Assembly: GCF_000003815.2 (NCBI RefSeq)
Contig: NC_049987.1
Location: 18,021,959-18,085,958 of the forward strand
Direction: 5' to 3'
DNA: 64,000 nt
Source of the DNA: Branchiostoma floridae
Lineage: Eukaryota; Chordata; Leptocardii; Amphioxiformes; Branchiostomatidae
Shown in pieces: positions 26,416-39,700 of the stretch. Each line of letters opens with the position of its first letter. Positions within the stretch are counted from its first letter, which is position 1. The notes beneath the pieces are model-generated. The model did not search any database, was not told the origin of the DNA, and saw only the letters and a program-made list of their open reading frames with translations. The translations under genes and the position numbers were made by a program.

Positions 26416-27508
26416 TGATTCCACGATCCTTAAAAAGGTCTATTGGCAACCAACATTCTTACAGTTGAAACATCATTACATAATGCAGTATGGTCAGCGT
26501 TGGCATTATCTAGGTACAGTAGACTTGTGATATCATTAATATTGTGGCTATATGATAGATAGATGATCGTACGTTATTCATTGCTAAAGATATGAGCCTT
26601 TGCTGTGACAGATTTTACAAAAAAATTTGAATCAAATTCAGCTAGGAACTAGTAAAGGTTGCAGAGATTTGATATCAGCTCTAGTACAAGAATATTAGAA
26701 TCATTGTTTTCATGTAAAAGAATGCAGGCAAAGGCATTAGAATCAGATATCAACTTACATTTATTTCGCTTGACAATATGGTAAGACAGCGATGCAAGTA
26801 CAGTGGCTAATAGATTCAGAAAAATAATAGTTTTTTTGCAAAGAAAATTGATATGACACTTCAATCGCAAACGTACAATGCAAATATGTTACGTACAGTA
26901 GAAAGCGAAAAGCAATTGCTAGAATGCTTATCGATTATGATGAGTTGATATACTGTTGATGCTTGGTATAACTGTAGCATTTAACCAACAATGATGACGT
27001 AGAATATTGTATAGTTACCGTGACAACAGTTATAAAATTAGATTATGATAGAACATTAAGTTTAAGTATTACACTAGTACTTACATGTTGCAGTTTGGTG
27101 CTATGCTGGAATTCGTCATCAGCTTTTGCAAGGAAGATAATAAAATGGATTAAAGGGGTATTCTGCGTTGTTTGTCTTTTTGACGATTAGTACAATATTT
27201 CAATTTTCACTTCTATCTTATTCAGGTCCACAATTAGCTTGACAACATACAATTTCATTGTAGCTACTCTTCTTTTGTACTACACTATAGAAACTGATAC
27301 GTATACTATCATGACCGTAGATTGAATAAGCTATAAACAATAAGCATCTTGATATAAATTGATCATTCTACCACGCAAAGGAAATCAGTGTAGTCAAGCT
27401 CATCCTGTGGAACAGTAGAAGTATGATGAGGTAAAAGAATGATATTGGCGGGCCTTCATCAGAACAAAACAGTTCACATATGACGAAATATTATTATCTT
27501 ATTTAATA

Positions 27509-27657
27509 AGCCTCTACCAGGCTCCACGGACTACAGTTCAAATAGAGTCAATAGTACGCTAGGGGAGTCGGCCGACCATAGGAGTCAGTTCATATCGTAC
27601 TGTTGACTCTATTTGACTACTACTATTTGACCAGCGATTCACTGAGCCTGGTGGGGC
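27509..27657. mobile_element. MITE with CCTCTACCAGGCTC ends
   Basis: Ends CCTCTACCAGGCTC and GAGCCTGGTGGGG are inverted. An inner pair TCAAATAGAGTCAA / TTGACTCTATTTGA makes a second stem. One end of the same family appears at about 63032. Confidence 0.65.
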
Positions 27658-27764
27658 TAATATTATCTGCAGTACCGCATATTATCAAACTTCGTAATAG
27701 TTCAGTGTTGGTTACTTGTGGTCTGATGACCTTGCTATGAACAATCTCGCTATGGATAAAATCG

Positions 27765-27873
27765 CCTGACTACACAAAACCCAGCGTTGTATGGGTCCCA
27801 TTCATCCAAATTGAGAGTCTGCACCGCAACGGTGGGTTGCTAGGGGGCGCTCCGTCGCCATCAAGCTGCCGCG
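27765..27873 (-). pseudogene. Decayed D8C (uromodulin-type) exon fragment
   Basis: On the minus strand GSLMATERPLATHRCGAD aligns with the intact D8C exons of the window (AGDRMVTERPLSINRC, AGTAMPTETPPSSHRCGSD), including the MATERPL and HRCG residues. The conserved Trp after it is now TGA, and the rest of the domain is shortened. It is therefore a relic of a third copy, 20 kb from the intact gene. Confidence 0.65.
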
Positions 27874-28110
27874 TCGTGAGGTCACCAACCCTGGCACGTG
27901 ACGTCATAACTAGGTCAGTTGCGTACCGAAGATTAGTACGTCCCACTTATATATAAGTCTAGAGGCCTCTGTCCGCCGGGAACGAAAAGGTTTGTGGTGT
28001 CCGTTTGGCGTTCTCTTTAGGATTGCTGTTGTCTGTTCATTAATGATGCAAGGTAACGAATAACATTGACCTTTACCTCCTTATCAACAAGCAGATGTAA
28101 AGGCAAAATC

Positions 28111-28531
28111 TTTACGAAGGACCATTGGGACAAAACCTGTTTTAGCGAAGGAGCTGTGTGCTCACAGCGAAGGGGCTGCATGCTCGGCGAATGAGCTGTG
28201 TGCTCACAGCGAATGGGCTGCGTGCTCGGCGAAGGAGCTGTGTGCTGACAGCAAATGGGCTGTGTGCTCGGGGAAGGAGCTGTGTGCTCACAGCGAATGG
28301 GCTGTGTGCTCAGCGAAGTACCTGTGTGCTCACAGCGAAAGAGCTGTGTGCTCACAGCAAAGGGGCTGCGTGCTCGACGAAGGATCTGTGTGCTCACAGC
28401 AAAGGGCTGTGTGCACGAGGCTGAAGTTGGCCGCCGATTGGTAGCCTAAGATCCAGCCGCCGATTCGTCATTAGACAAAACATACGATCCCATTCAGACG
28501 CCCATTCAAAGAAACTAAAAATTCCTAATTT
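28111..28531 (+). repeat. Minisatellite-bearing element, left inverted copy
   Basis: From TTTACGAAGGACCATTGGGA to ATTCCTAATTT. It holds about seven alternating 21-base units (GCTGTGTGCTCACAGCGAAG and GCTGCGTGCTCGGCGAAG) and unique flanks. The same segment occurs inverted at 32494-32870. Apparent repeat peptides read from it are by-products of the array. Confidence 0.9.
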
Positions 28532-28645
28532 CACAGGGAATTGTCTAGGGGATTGGTGCAAAAATTGCTCAAATTATGGTTAAAGCATGAAACTTGGCAT
28601 ATGTGTTCAGTACAAAAATGGAAACAAGTCTAGGGGTGGAGCCAA

Positions 28646-28880
28646 AAGAAGCCAGATCTAGATTTTACATGGCAACTGTTGCTTTTATGAAAAACCTGTT
28701 GTATTTTACAGCATATTGAGGGCAACTGATCTTAGGAAAACAAAACAGACTTTATGTACCTTTGATGCAGTGTACACTGGATCTATAATGTGGTACTTCT
28801 CTCCACATTTTGTGCAAAAACTTCCCCTATACCAAATCACCCAAATTACTACATGTAATTTATTCGTCTGTCACATAATG
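28646..28880. repeat. Sequence duplicated on both sides of the second gap
   Basis: 28646-28880 is repeated at 29583-29788 with very few differences and one about 38-base deletion. The sequences diverge just outside. See the gap entry. Confidence 0.85.
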
Positions 28881-28991
28881 CAACTACTCTCTCGTATATT
28901 AATATGTAACGAGCCTACTGGCGCTTTTGTTGGTGACCTTGAATATCATAAGTGTTGTTTACACCGGTATCAATTACACCCTCCCGCTCTC

Positions 28992-29582
28992 NNNNNNNNN
29001 NNNNNNNNNNNNNNNNNNNNNNNNNNNNNNNNNNNNNNNNNNNNNNNNNNNNNNNNNNNNNNNNNNNNNNNNNNNNNNNNNNNNNNNNNNNNNNNNNNNN
29101 NNNNNNNNNNNNNNNNNNNNNNNNNNNNNNNNNNNNNNNNNNNNNNNNNNNNNNNNNNNNNNNNNNNNNNNNNNNNNNNNNNNNNNNNNNNNNNNNNNNN
29201 NNNNNNNNNNNNNNNNNNNNNNNNNNNNNNNNNNNNNNNNNNNNNNNNNNNNNNNNNNNNNNNNNNNNNNNNNNNNNNNNNNNNNNNNNNNNNNNNNNNN
29301 NNNNNNNNNNNNNNNNNNNNNNNNNNNNNNNNNNNNNNNNNNNNNNNNNNNNNNNNNNNNNNNNNNNNNNNNNNNNNNNNNNNNNNNNNNNNNNNNNNNN
29401 NNNNNNNNNNNNNNNNNNNNNNNNNNNNNNNNNNNNNNNNNNNNNNNNNNNNNNNNNNNNNNNNNNNNNNNNNNNNNNNNNNNNNNNNNNNNNNNNNNNN
29501 NNNNNNNNNNNNNNNNNNNNNNNNNNNNNNNNNNNNNNNNNNNNNNNNNNNNNNNNNNNNNNNNNNNNNNNNNNNNNNNNNN
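28992..29582. other. Assembly gap (591 N)
   Basis: Run of N. The flanking sequence is repeated on both sides. Confidence 1.
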
Positions 29583-29939
29583 AGAAGCCAGATCTATGAG
29601 AAACCTGTTGTATTTTACAGCATATTGAGGGCAACTGATCTTAGGAAAACAAAGCAGACTTTATGTACCTTTGATGCAGTGTACACTGGATCTATAATGT
29701 GGTACTTCTCTCCACATTTTGTGCAAAAACTTCCCCTATACCAAATCACCCAAATTACTACATGTAATTTATTCGTCTGTCACATAATGAAATTAAGAAG
29801 TTCATACTATTTTAAGGTAGAAAAAAGGTTCAAGTCAGCATCATAACAAAGTACACCGTAAAAGAGGTTTCAAGAGTCCAAAATTTGAGTTCACATTTCT
29901 CATATTCTGCTGCAACACGACAATAGATATTAGCATGGC

Positions 29940-30140
29940 TGAAAAGGTTGTGCAGTGAAGTATAATTATACCGATTTTTCTTGATGGACCTGTCCGGTAA
30001 AACCGGACGTAAAACAGTGGACCTGATGTTGTACCGATTCGAAAATGAACTAATTATACTGACAGGCGTCCACATGTTTGGGGCTTACATGTCGACGCAA
30101 ATAACAAGAGCGTAGAGAGTTTATAGTCATTTTTACCGAG
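29940..30140. mobile_element. Fragment of the MITE family that ends CTAGGGCTGGGTACC
   Basis: GTACCGATTCG...ATGAACTAATTATA...CAAATAACAAGAGCG...TATAGTCATTTTTAC follows the same word order as 48420-48535 inside the full copy at 48325-48779. The ends are lost. Confidence 0.6.
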
Positions 30141-31916
30141 TACTGTAAATGCATTTACGTTTGCGGGGATTTAAATTTAGCGGTAGAGGGAAAATGGAGT
30201 ATTCGCGGTGGTTCTGAGTTCGCGGGTGAACCATCCATGCATGTGAGTACTGCACTGTAATGGAAAACCCGGCACATTTATCAACCGCCAGTCGGAAGCC
30301 ACAAATAGTGGTTACTCGGCAAAGGTGCTACAAACGGACAGAACAGTCCACTTTTGACTTTGACAGTGCTGGCGTGATCAACTGTTACTGATCCGTAACT
30401 ACTCTCTTAATACATAGTACAGACAGTACAACTTTCCTACCATGGTGTTATACACGGTGAAATGAATAATTACGAACCCCAAAAAAGTATTCATGTGTAT
30501 TCACAGCACCTGAGCAGAAAAAAAGTATGTATTATAGAATCTTGTCATCAAGTCACAATTTTATACAACATAAGTTGACACTACAGTAACACTAAACAGT
30601 GATGTTCACGGCGTATGAAAACGACTTTGTTTTGCCGTGGGAATGTTTTAAATATAAACTAGTCCCACAACCACTTGACTTGTCAGCCATATTTGTCCAA
30701 ATGGGAATTGGTCGCGATCGGCTATCACATATTTTCACGGCTTGCTATTGTATACTGATGGTGAAAATGTGGAAAAAAGGTAACGCAACAAGTTGCAAAT
30801 TCAACCTGAATGAATTTTTTGAATACAAAATATTTACAGCCATCTGAATTCCGACAATACGCCTCAGATTACGTTTAAACACCCCTGTAACTAAATGGGT
30901 AACACCTGAATATACAGCTGACATAACTCTAAATGAACACATTACACGGTCTCTTTTGACTTCTGTATTCAGAGGAAGAAGGCACGACAAGTAAACTCTC
31001 AGGTAAGGACTCAGCGATGTGTAGTTTACATTCGACACTGATCCTGCGGTTTCCACTAAGATGAATTAACTATGATTTTGTGTGCATTTTTGGACGAAGT
31101 TTTAACAACATGCTCACAAAAATGGTATGCTTAGAAATCCAGTAAGATGTCCGAACTCAATATTTGATAACTTCCTGGATCGACTATGACATAGTTTTCA
31201 TTTTATACGCTTGTGGTTTATAGAATAAAGTTTGATAGAAGCACAAACCGATAGAAAATGATCAGGTGTTGACCCATGTTGATGGGACACAAGAACATTT
31301 AAGACCAGCAAATCATATATGTGTAAAAGAACAGAGCAAGTATTGTACACGTATTTGTAAGTCTCGTGACGATCACCAGATGTGGGGGTGTCGTGAGAAT
31401 ATTCAAATTAGATACGCACTGTATTGTCAACACTATATTGTATATTGTCACCAAAACTTATTTTCTTCAAAGATAAATTCTTAAAAGAGACGTACGTCAA
31501 CAATGACTATATTGTTTGCCAAACCAAAGAAAAAGTCTTACATGTTACTCGTCAAGGGCGCTACAAACGACCAGAACAGTCCACTTTTGACTTTGACAGT
31601 GCTGGTGTGATCAACTGTGACAGTCACTGATCTAACCATATCTACCCTCTGATTACTAGTACAGTAATACTTGCAGTTGTATACCATGGTGTTATACAGT
31701 AGGTGCTATGTAGAAATGAATGAATGCGAACTAAATGTCATCATACTTTGACAATGTAACGTTACACTACATACATGTTGTGAGAAGGGAGTGCCGTAGA
31801 CGGCACGGACAGAACACAGAAGGGAAATGTTTGCGGTAGTTTTGAGTTCGCTATGAAGAGGCCACCGCGAAAACCGCGAATATAAAACCACCGCGAAAGA
31901 GTCTGCATTTACAGTA
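30141..31916. mobile_element. Composite element with ACTGTAAATGCA / TGCATTTACAGT ends
   Basis: Left end TACTGTAAATGCATTTACG followed by GCGGT blocks; right end CACCGCGAAAGAG...TGCATTTACAGTA. Internally, 30318-30460 is repeated directly at 31551-31705 (CAGTCCACTTTTGACTTTGA). It could be one large element or two elements of the same family. Confidence 0.5.
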
Positions 31917-31996
31917 TATACAGTCAAACTTGATCTAAACAGGCAGTTAATGATGCTTACATTAAAACGCCAGCGAAAGTTTTTAGTATAATACGT

Positions 31997-32344
31997 TCCC
32001 CTCTAGTTTATCAATTAAATCCGGCCCTTAAGATTTGATACTTGTATTGAATACGTTGGTGTATATGCAATCTAAATTCGTATTAAAAGTTCACGGGAGA
32101 GGTTTAGATAAGTAGCAGAGTGCTCTACAAGCCATATGGCAGCCGATTTTAGCATCCCCTTTGCTTGGGTATTTCCTAGCTAATTCCCCTCTATCATTAA
32201 TTAAATTCGGCCCGTAAGATTTGATACTTGTTTTGAATACGTTAGGGTATGCGCTATCTACATTCTTCTTAAAAATTCACAGGCCACGTCTAGATAAGTA
32301 GCAGATTGCTCTACAAGCCGTATACGTATGGCAGCCGATTTTAG
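31997..32344. repeat. Tandem duplication of about 160-185 bp
   Basis: 31997-32152 and 32184-32344 share TTTGATACTTGTNTTGAATA, AGATAAGTAGCAGA and TGGCAGCCGATTTTAG at moderate divergence. Confidence 0.85.
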
Positions 32345-32493
32345 ACCAGGCTGAAGTTGGCCGTCCATCGGGCCTACTATTTGTGCTTAATCGTTGATAT
32401 CATACTTTCTGTTATTATTTATGTTTATACATACATACATCGGGCGGTAACAGACAATATCTAGCAGTTATTGATATCCATTTAAGCTTTTAA

Positions 32494-32870
32494 AGGAAAT
32501 TAGGAATTGTTTGTTTCTTCGAATGGCGTCTGAATGGGATGCTATATTTTGTCTAATGACGAATCGGCGGCTGGATCGGCGGCTACCAATCGGCGGCCAA
32601 CTTCAGCCTGGTGCACACAGCCCTTTGCTGTGAGCACACAGATCCTTTGCCGAGCATGCAGCCCCTTTGCTGTGAGCACACAGCTCCTTCCCCGAGCACA
32701 CAGGTACGTCGCTGAGCACACAGCCCATTTGCTGTCAGCACACAGCTCCTTCCCCGAGCACACAGCCCCTTCGCTGTGAGCACACAGCTCCTTCGCCGAG
32801 CATGCAGCCCCTTCGCTGTGAGCACACAGCTCCTTCGCTAAAACAGGTTTTGTCCCAATGGTCCTTCGTA
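32494..32870 (-). repeat. Minisatellite-bearing element, right inverted copy
   Basis: Reverse complement of 28111-28531, including both unique flanks and the CTGTGAGCACACAGC array. About 3.96 kb separates the copies. Confidence 0.9.
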
Positions 32871-33952
32871 AATCTTAACGTTTCTGATCCTCCCAGTTCC
32901 ATAGAATAGCGGGTCTTTCAATCAAAACAGTTTGACCTTTCAACTTTTGAGAGAGGCTCACTGTTAGATTGCCAAACGTAACGATTTTGCCTTGCTACAT
33001 CTGCTTGGAGATTACCACACCCCGTATACATATTGTCATGGTAACAGACAATCACTGCGTTGTACAAATGGTGTTTGTGGTTACCAGATGTATTTTTCCG
33101 CCTGGTCAGCGACTAAAGCCGCTTGCATATGGTAATGAGCAAATAAGGACGAGGGTCATCTATAAAGTAGGTCAAATGACCCAACTGTGATTCCACTGGT
33201 GAAACTATACTGGTGACGCTTAAAGGTAAATCGAAAAGGATCTTAGGCGACGCTTCAATGCAAATTTCAGACATCGAGCGATGCTGAACTTCGATTGTTG
33301 CGAACTGCGATTAACGTTGAATTAGTAAGGATTAAAGTGAGAGTCAATCGACGACAATTATCGAATCGATAATTTGCTAAACCTCAAACATAAGGGTGTC
33401 TCTTTCGGCCAATATTCATCAAAAATCCAACTTTGCCCAAACTCGCCAACGCTGCACGTATACGGTAACGGGCATAAAGAAAAAGCTGGGGTATTTTCTA
33501 CTGTGTGGGAACCCCGCAGTGTGTCCAGGTTTCCTTTGTGTTAGCCCGGCTGGCGATCCCCTTATAAAGGAGTTTGCCTAACACCCGTATCTGATCCTTT
33601 ATTTGGTGAAGCTCTGCACAAACAAACACAGTAACGGTTGCTTTTCATTCGAAAAGTCAAAACGTTGCCGGCACAGAAATTCAATGACCCTTTAAATCCT
33701 TCTACATGGGAATTATGGATTAAAAAAGCTATCAAAAGTTACCAGAAATTCATTCCATGAAATCTAATATTTGATAGGGAAGCCTGATCTCTATCGTGTC
33801 AATATACCACATACCAGCAGATTCTATACGGCACAGCATGCCTTATAAGGAGCATCCAAACAAACATCGGAGACCAGTGAAACATCTAAAGCTTGCTTTT
33901 TCAGGACGTTCCGGACAGCTTCGCTTCCGAAAATGATGCCATCGGGTTGGTA

Positions 33953-34182
33953 GGATATAGAGTATAGGGGAATTATTTACACAACCAGTCTGTACTCACT
34001 TTGTTTACGTTTCGATGTCTCTCAGACACATAATCCTCAGTGCTTATAATACAAACAGCAGCGACATACAGCAGCGAGAATGAGAACTGCAGTCAGAAGC
34101 TCTGACGAAGGTGTCTGAGAGACACCGAAGCATAAGCAAAGTGAGTACAAATTGGTTGCGTAAAGGAATTCTCCTATATCCC
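33953..34182. mobile_element. Fold-back MITE with about 70-bp arms
   Basis: GGATATAG...GTACTCACTTTG...GATGTCTCTCAGACA pairs with TGTCTGAGAGACACCGAAGC...CAAAGTGAGTAC...CTCCTATATCC. The interior is short. Confidence 0.8.
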
Positions 34183-34817
34183 ACAAATATGCTTAGAAGT
34201 TAACATTTCTTCATCATAATAAATAGCAAACAACACATACCTTGACATGATCAAGCTCCAAAATGCCAACATTTACCAAGAAAAAATACTAGATTGAAAA
34301 TGCATCCTCTGTAATTGCACTAGCTTGGTTACCAAACCCCAGCCCGATCTTAAGTATCTATCGTGCAGGGGTCTGGCAGGATGACATAGGAACTCTTCTC
34401 AATTTTGCCCCTTCTAGTGGGCAAAAAACTCTACCAATAGAACAGTAGCAGGATCAGCAGGAGGTAATTACACCCTACCATGATTGGTTAAAGACCCCCA
34501 ACTGTATTTTTTGAATACATAACAGTGACCACTAAGTACCTGATTCGCTACTGTGATAGCCTGCTGACCAACTGTGGTGTGTTGTAGCTGGCTACCTGTG
34601 GTGTGAGTGGTCATCAATCCTAGGTTCTCCTCCCTCTGATCAAGGGCCCTCGAGAACCTTTCTACAGCCATCCTGCCAGACCCCAACACGAAAGATATCT
34701 GAGGTTGGGGTATGGTATCCAGGATATAATTGCACTGGTAAAAAAAACCAAACAATGTTTCTTTACACAGCTTGCAGAAAGAAAACCGAGAAACAAAATT
34801 CTGACCATCCGACCACC
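34183..34817. other. Upstream region of the decarboxylase gene
   Basis: No coding exon recognised. A 118-codon minus-strand frame here (34468-34824) has no recognisable domain and overlaps the first decarboxylase exon. The sense mRNA leader probably lies just upstream of the ATG at 34818 (CCGACCACCATGT, strong context). Confidence 0.4.
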
Positions 34818-36706
34818 ATGTCATCAGGAGTTAAGGCCGAACTGTGGTCAGAAGACGAGCTCATTCAGAAGCTTGACCAGTTGAAGCTGGTGTCCGAGCG
34901 GCTGGACGTAGCGCCGAATGTCCGAGAAGACTGGACGCGGAAGGCGCAGCAGCGCGCGAACGAGTACCTGGCGAGTCTGCCCGACAGGAAGGTGCTGTCT
35001 GGTAACGATGAGGCGGAGACAGAGACAGAGGAGGCCGTGAGATCCGTCTTACCCATCAAGGAGGAACCTGTTAGCTTCGGTAGGTAAATCACATGTACAC
35101 AACTAACCCAGTACGAACGAACCTATCAATTTTGAGAAATTTGAAAACATTCGTAGTAAAACAGAGGGTCTGCATGGAAAGTAATGGCAACACTTAACTG
35201 TAAATTCAGAAGGACTAACAACGCTTAACGGTAAATTGACGCTTATTTTTTTTGCCATACATTGTACCATGTACGATCGTTGCGCAATAAAGTTTCTCTA
35301 TAAAACGGTAAATTTGCCATTACGAAACGGAAAGAATTCTAGAAACCAAACCTGTAACGTTGATATGCTTGAAAAGAATACCTTTATTTTCTGTGTTTAG
35401 CTCTATCTTATAACCGTGTACTTACAGACATGACAACATATTATTTCCAAAGCTGGCGAAAGAGTGGTTGGTGACACTCCTTAGGCTTAGCCGGCTACAA
35501 TCCCTTGCCAGCTTTGATACTATCTTAACCATCCGTAAATATGCCTGGAAATTCCGTGAATAGTATCATCAGGTCGCTATATGTCGCTGGATACAGAGAC
35601 ACTTTTTACACAACCTCAACTTTACGGCGACGTTTCGGCGACCGTCTCCCACCTTCATCTGGACAATTCTAATTGATTCACATTGTACCGCAGCAATATG
35701 TGTCTCCTTACAGATGCGGTCACAAACGCAAGAAGAGTAGTAATACCCACTCTGATGAGCTGTCATCATGAACGGTATACCTTCCAATCATGTAACCCAA
35801 CCAAACAATGACATTCTAGATGCGGCCTTGGAGAGTTTCTGTACCTCGGTAGGAGACCACATGCTGATGAGAGAGGGACATCCGGGGTACTTTGCCTACG
35901 TGCCAGGCAACAGTTTGTATCCTGCCGCCATCGGGGACTTCTTAGCAGCAGCTTTCAACCCTTACGCCTGTAAGTCAATGAGTGGTCACATGTATGCTTA
36001 TTATATAATACTATAAGATACATTATATTGCCTAGATAGAAGAATGGGTTTTACATTGAATGACCAATTGATTTCAAAATCACAAGAAAATCACATATAA
36101 AACGATGTAATGACTGTATTGTTGCATGGATAACAACTGATAACTGTTCAAATCTCTGTTGTTCACTTAATCAACTAATATACAGACTGTTGCTATTAAA
36201 TCTCTGGAGTATAAAAACTATCTAAAATGATATTCCTCTTTCTTTTCATCGTTCAACACAAGTGTTTTAATAAGAAAGTTTTAGATGAATAGATACTATG
36301 GTAAAACAAGCAAAACATTTTAAAAACGATATAGATCCAGTATCATTTTGTCTCTCCTCATACTGGTACTGCAAACAGAACAATATTGATTTTGTAAATT
36401 GAAAATGATGGAGACCTGTACATGACGCTTGATCGCACGATATTTAGTAGAACGACTACAATGGAAAACATTGAGAGAATTCTGATTGAAACGTTCTTGG
36501 TAGATTTCATGTTCAGTACCAAGGGCAGGGACTGGCTTCAGTCAAAGTCCTACAGTGGTTTATGGTACAAGTGGAATTTTTCTCGCGCACGCCTATGCCA
36601 GGATTGTTTTAACTCATACGTTTTATTATTAAACAATACTAGCACTTTCAGTGTTTTCAATGTGTTTGGCAGAGCACTGATCTGAACCTACAGATACGTT
36701 TTCGTT

Positions 36707-36762
<56 letters not shown>

Positions 36763-39700
36763 ACGCACACACACACACATACACACACACACACATACAT
36801 ACATACAAACAAGCAAACTGACAAACATACATGCACAAAACATGTTTTTGTTCGCAGTGGTGGATTACGCATGCCCCGCGGCCGTCCAAATGCAACATTC
36901 TCTCATCCGCTGGGTGGCGCGACTCTTCGGTTACCCAGAAACCTGCGCGGGAAACCTGACGTCGGGTGGAACCGGGGCAAATCTCATTGCCATGGCAACG
37001 GCGAGAGATGCGAAGAAACTAAAAGCAAAGGATTATCACAGGTTTGCAAATCCAACAATTTTCATGTTGGTTATGATATTAGTACTTACCAATGGATTTG
37101 CTTGGCAATTACTATTATAATCAATACACGTTACGTTAGGCGTTATTTGTTTATCATGTCACACAATCTTAGGAGATGTACCGAATTTTTTTCATGGTGC
37201 ATACGTAACTTAACATTGAATAAGTAAGAATCAGTTGTCCCAAACCTGCGAACTGAATTAGAAAGTTTTATTAAACTCGGAGTCATTTAGAATAAAGAGT
37301 CAATTTGGACCTCAAACACGGTAGAACATAAAGTGCCCTAGCGCCACTATGTGATGACGTCACTATTGAGTGACGTCAGTGTTAAGGGTCACGTGGTCGC
37401 TCTCTTCCATCATGGCGTAATGTACTTCACATGTGTGTGAATAAAGCTCCCTTTGAATCGAGTTGCATCGTGCCTCTGAGTCTCTCATCAGCACCTTCCT
37501 GCATCAATGTTGGCGTGGTGGCAGCGGCTGGGAAACGATACCCATGTCGAAACCCGAACTTTGTGCCTGGAGGAGTCGCAATAGAGGGAACGGGCCAATC
37601 GTAACCAAAAGGATGTAGCTACAACAATGGCGGACGTCCTCACTTGTGTAGGAGGGGTTCTGGCGTTTCACCTCCTTCGCGGAGACCCCGGTCGGAATTT
37701 ACGCCGTGCCGTCTACACCTAATCCCTGCACCAGCTTCGCTGTAGACCCACAGAGGTTTCAATAGAAGTTGCAGCTTCGCTGTAGACCCACAGAGGTTTC
37801 AATAGAAGTTGCAAAGAGCTTCGCTGTAGACCCACAGAGGTTTCAATAGAAGTTGCAGGGAGCTTCGCTGAACAACCCCCAGAGGACTCATAGAAGTTGT
37901 AGGGAGTAGCCTCGGCTTATTTATCCGGCAACCCTTATTTTTCCGTTCCCCCGACCGAGTGTTTGCGGCGTCCATCAACAACAACATCCGCCATGTTTTC
38001 CTGGTTCACCCGACTTCGACCGAGACCGCCCACGGACTTTGCTACCGGAACTTTGCCCGTAACTGTAACCTGTGATCTACTAAGAGGAGCATCAACCCAC
38101 GGAACTGTAGCTGCCTGTAGGAACATCTCAACCAGCGACCACTGACTTTTCGTCTGCCAAGAAGAGCGCTAAACACCAAGATCGCGTCGCCCTACACTGA
38201 ACTGGGACAACTCACTAGCCAAACAGAACTCTGATCCATATCTTATCAGTAACCTTTTTGATTATTGCTATATTTGTATATCATTCCCCATGTTACTTTA
38301 ATTTAGACGCGGTAATTCTATGGTAACATTGACATTTTATGCCATTCAATTGTCTAAATATTCAGACGTAATGTATTCACAATCTGATGTTAAATGTTAT
38401 TTGTTACATTATGTTCTACAAACCTTACCTCATCAGTCAACAATTTCTTTCACATACATTGTCATGTTGCTTTCTCTTCACCGGTTCTAAATTTTCTATT
38501 TCTGTAACAGGGGGAGGGGTATTTCATGGATAATACCATTATAGTTCATGTCCGCTCTGCAGATTTATCACTAAAAATAGACAACATTGTCAGATTTTAT
38601 TCTGTTTCAATCAGAAGAAATGGAAAAGAAGATAAATCACGCCACTATGTGATGACGTCACTATTGAGTGACGTCAGTGTTAAGGGTCACGTGGTCGCTC
38701 TCTTCCATCATGGCGTAATGTACTTCACATGTGTGTGAATAAAGCTCCCTTTGAATCGAGTTGCATCGTGCCTCTGAGTCTCTCATCAGCACCTTCCTGC
38801 ATCAATGTTGGCGTAGATCGTACATTTTACTTCGTATGATATTTATAGAAATATTCTATTTAGTATATAATGTAGATTCCCTCAGCATACCTGTAAAAAT
38901 GCATGTTCTTCAAACGTTTTCTTCGACTGTAGCTAGGTAGCAATATTCATACAATCCTACATTTTCAACAGAACTATTTAGGAAGCGAGGGATAGTGCTA
39001 CACTACGCTTCTCTACAAACATGTGTCTTGCCTATGTCATGAACTGTACTTAGCTATACTTTTTCGATTAAAAATATGCAATAGAGTCTTTATTTCTTCA
39101 TTACTTTTCCAGGTGCGTGATTTACATGAGTGAGCTGACTCATGACGGCATTGCGAAGGTATGCAACTTTTTGTTCCACTTTACAGATCTTAAGATTTAA
39201 ACATTTCTGTATTTCTGTTATCATCTGTAAGAAAGCTGTGACCAACAGGAAAGCATAACATTCCAATTCAGAATAGATTTCCCAACGTATGATTAAGACT
39301 GGCGACAATTAGTAACCTATAGCTATATATATGTAACAGTACTATTTCTAAAGCTAAGGGCACAACCCGCCGTACGTGCAAATACGTGCTGTCTACGTGC
39401 CAAAACGTTGGCAATCTTTTCGGATCCGTAAGTGGTAAGTACTATCTACGTACGAATTCGTAGGGAATCCGACAGAATTTGGAGCACGCAGACACGCCGT
39501 AGAACTTTGCGTGCAGGCAAAACTTTGTGTGCCATCGGGCTACGGATTCGCCCCCCGTACATACCAGTACGGACGATGCGCCTGCCCTGTGCAGCATGAA
39601 CGTCTTCAGAAATACGTGGCGGACGTGGCCTCCAAAAAACGTAAGGACAAATAGCACGTACGGTGGGTTGTGCACTTAGCTTTAGTTACATATGTGACAG

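Noticed and set aside
28158..28449. Repetitive peptides such as VLTAKGL in three frames
   Set aside because: Translation of the 21-base minisatellite. The inverted copy at 32542 gives the same peptides antisense.
28716..29846. Long frame across the second gap
   Set aside because: Most of it is N, and both ends are the same duplicated non-coding sequence.
34468..34824. 118-codon minus-strand frame overlapping decarboxylase exon 1
   Set aside because: No recognisable domain and antisense to the likely leader of an expressed gene.
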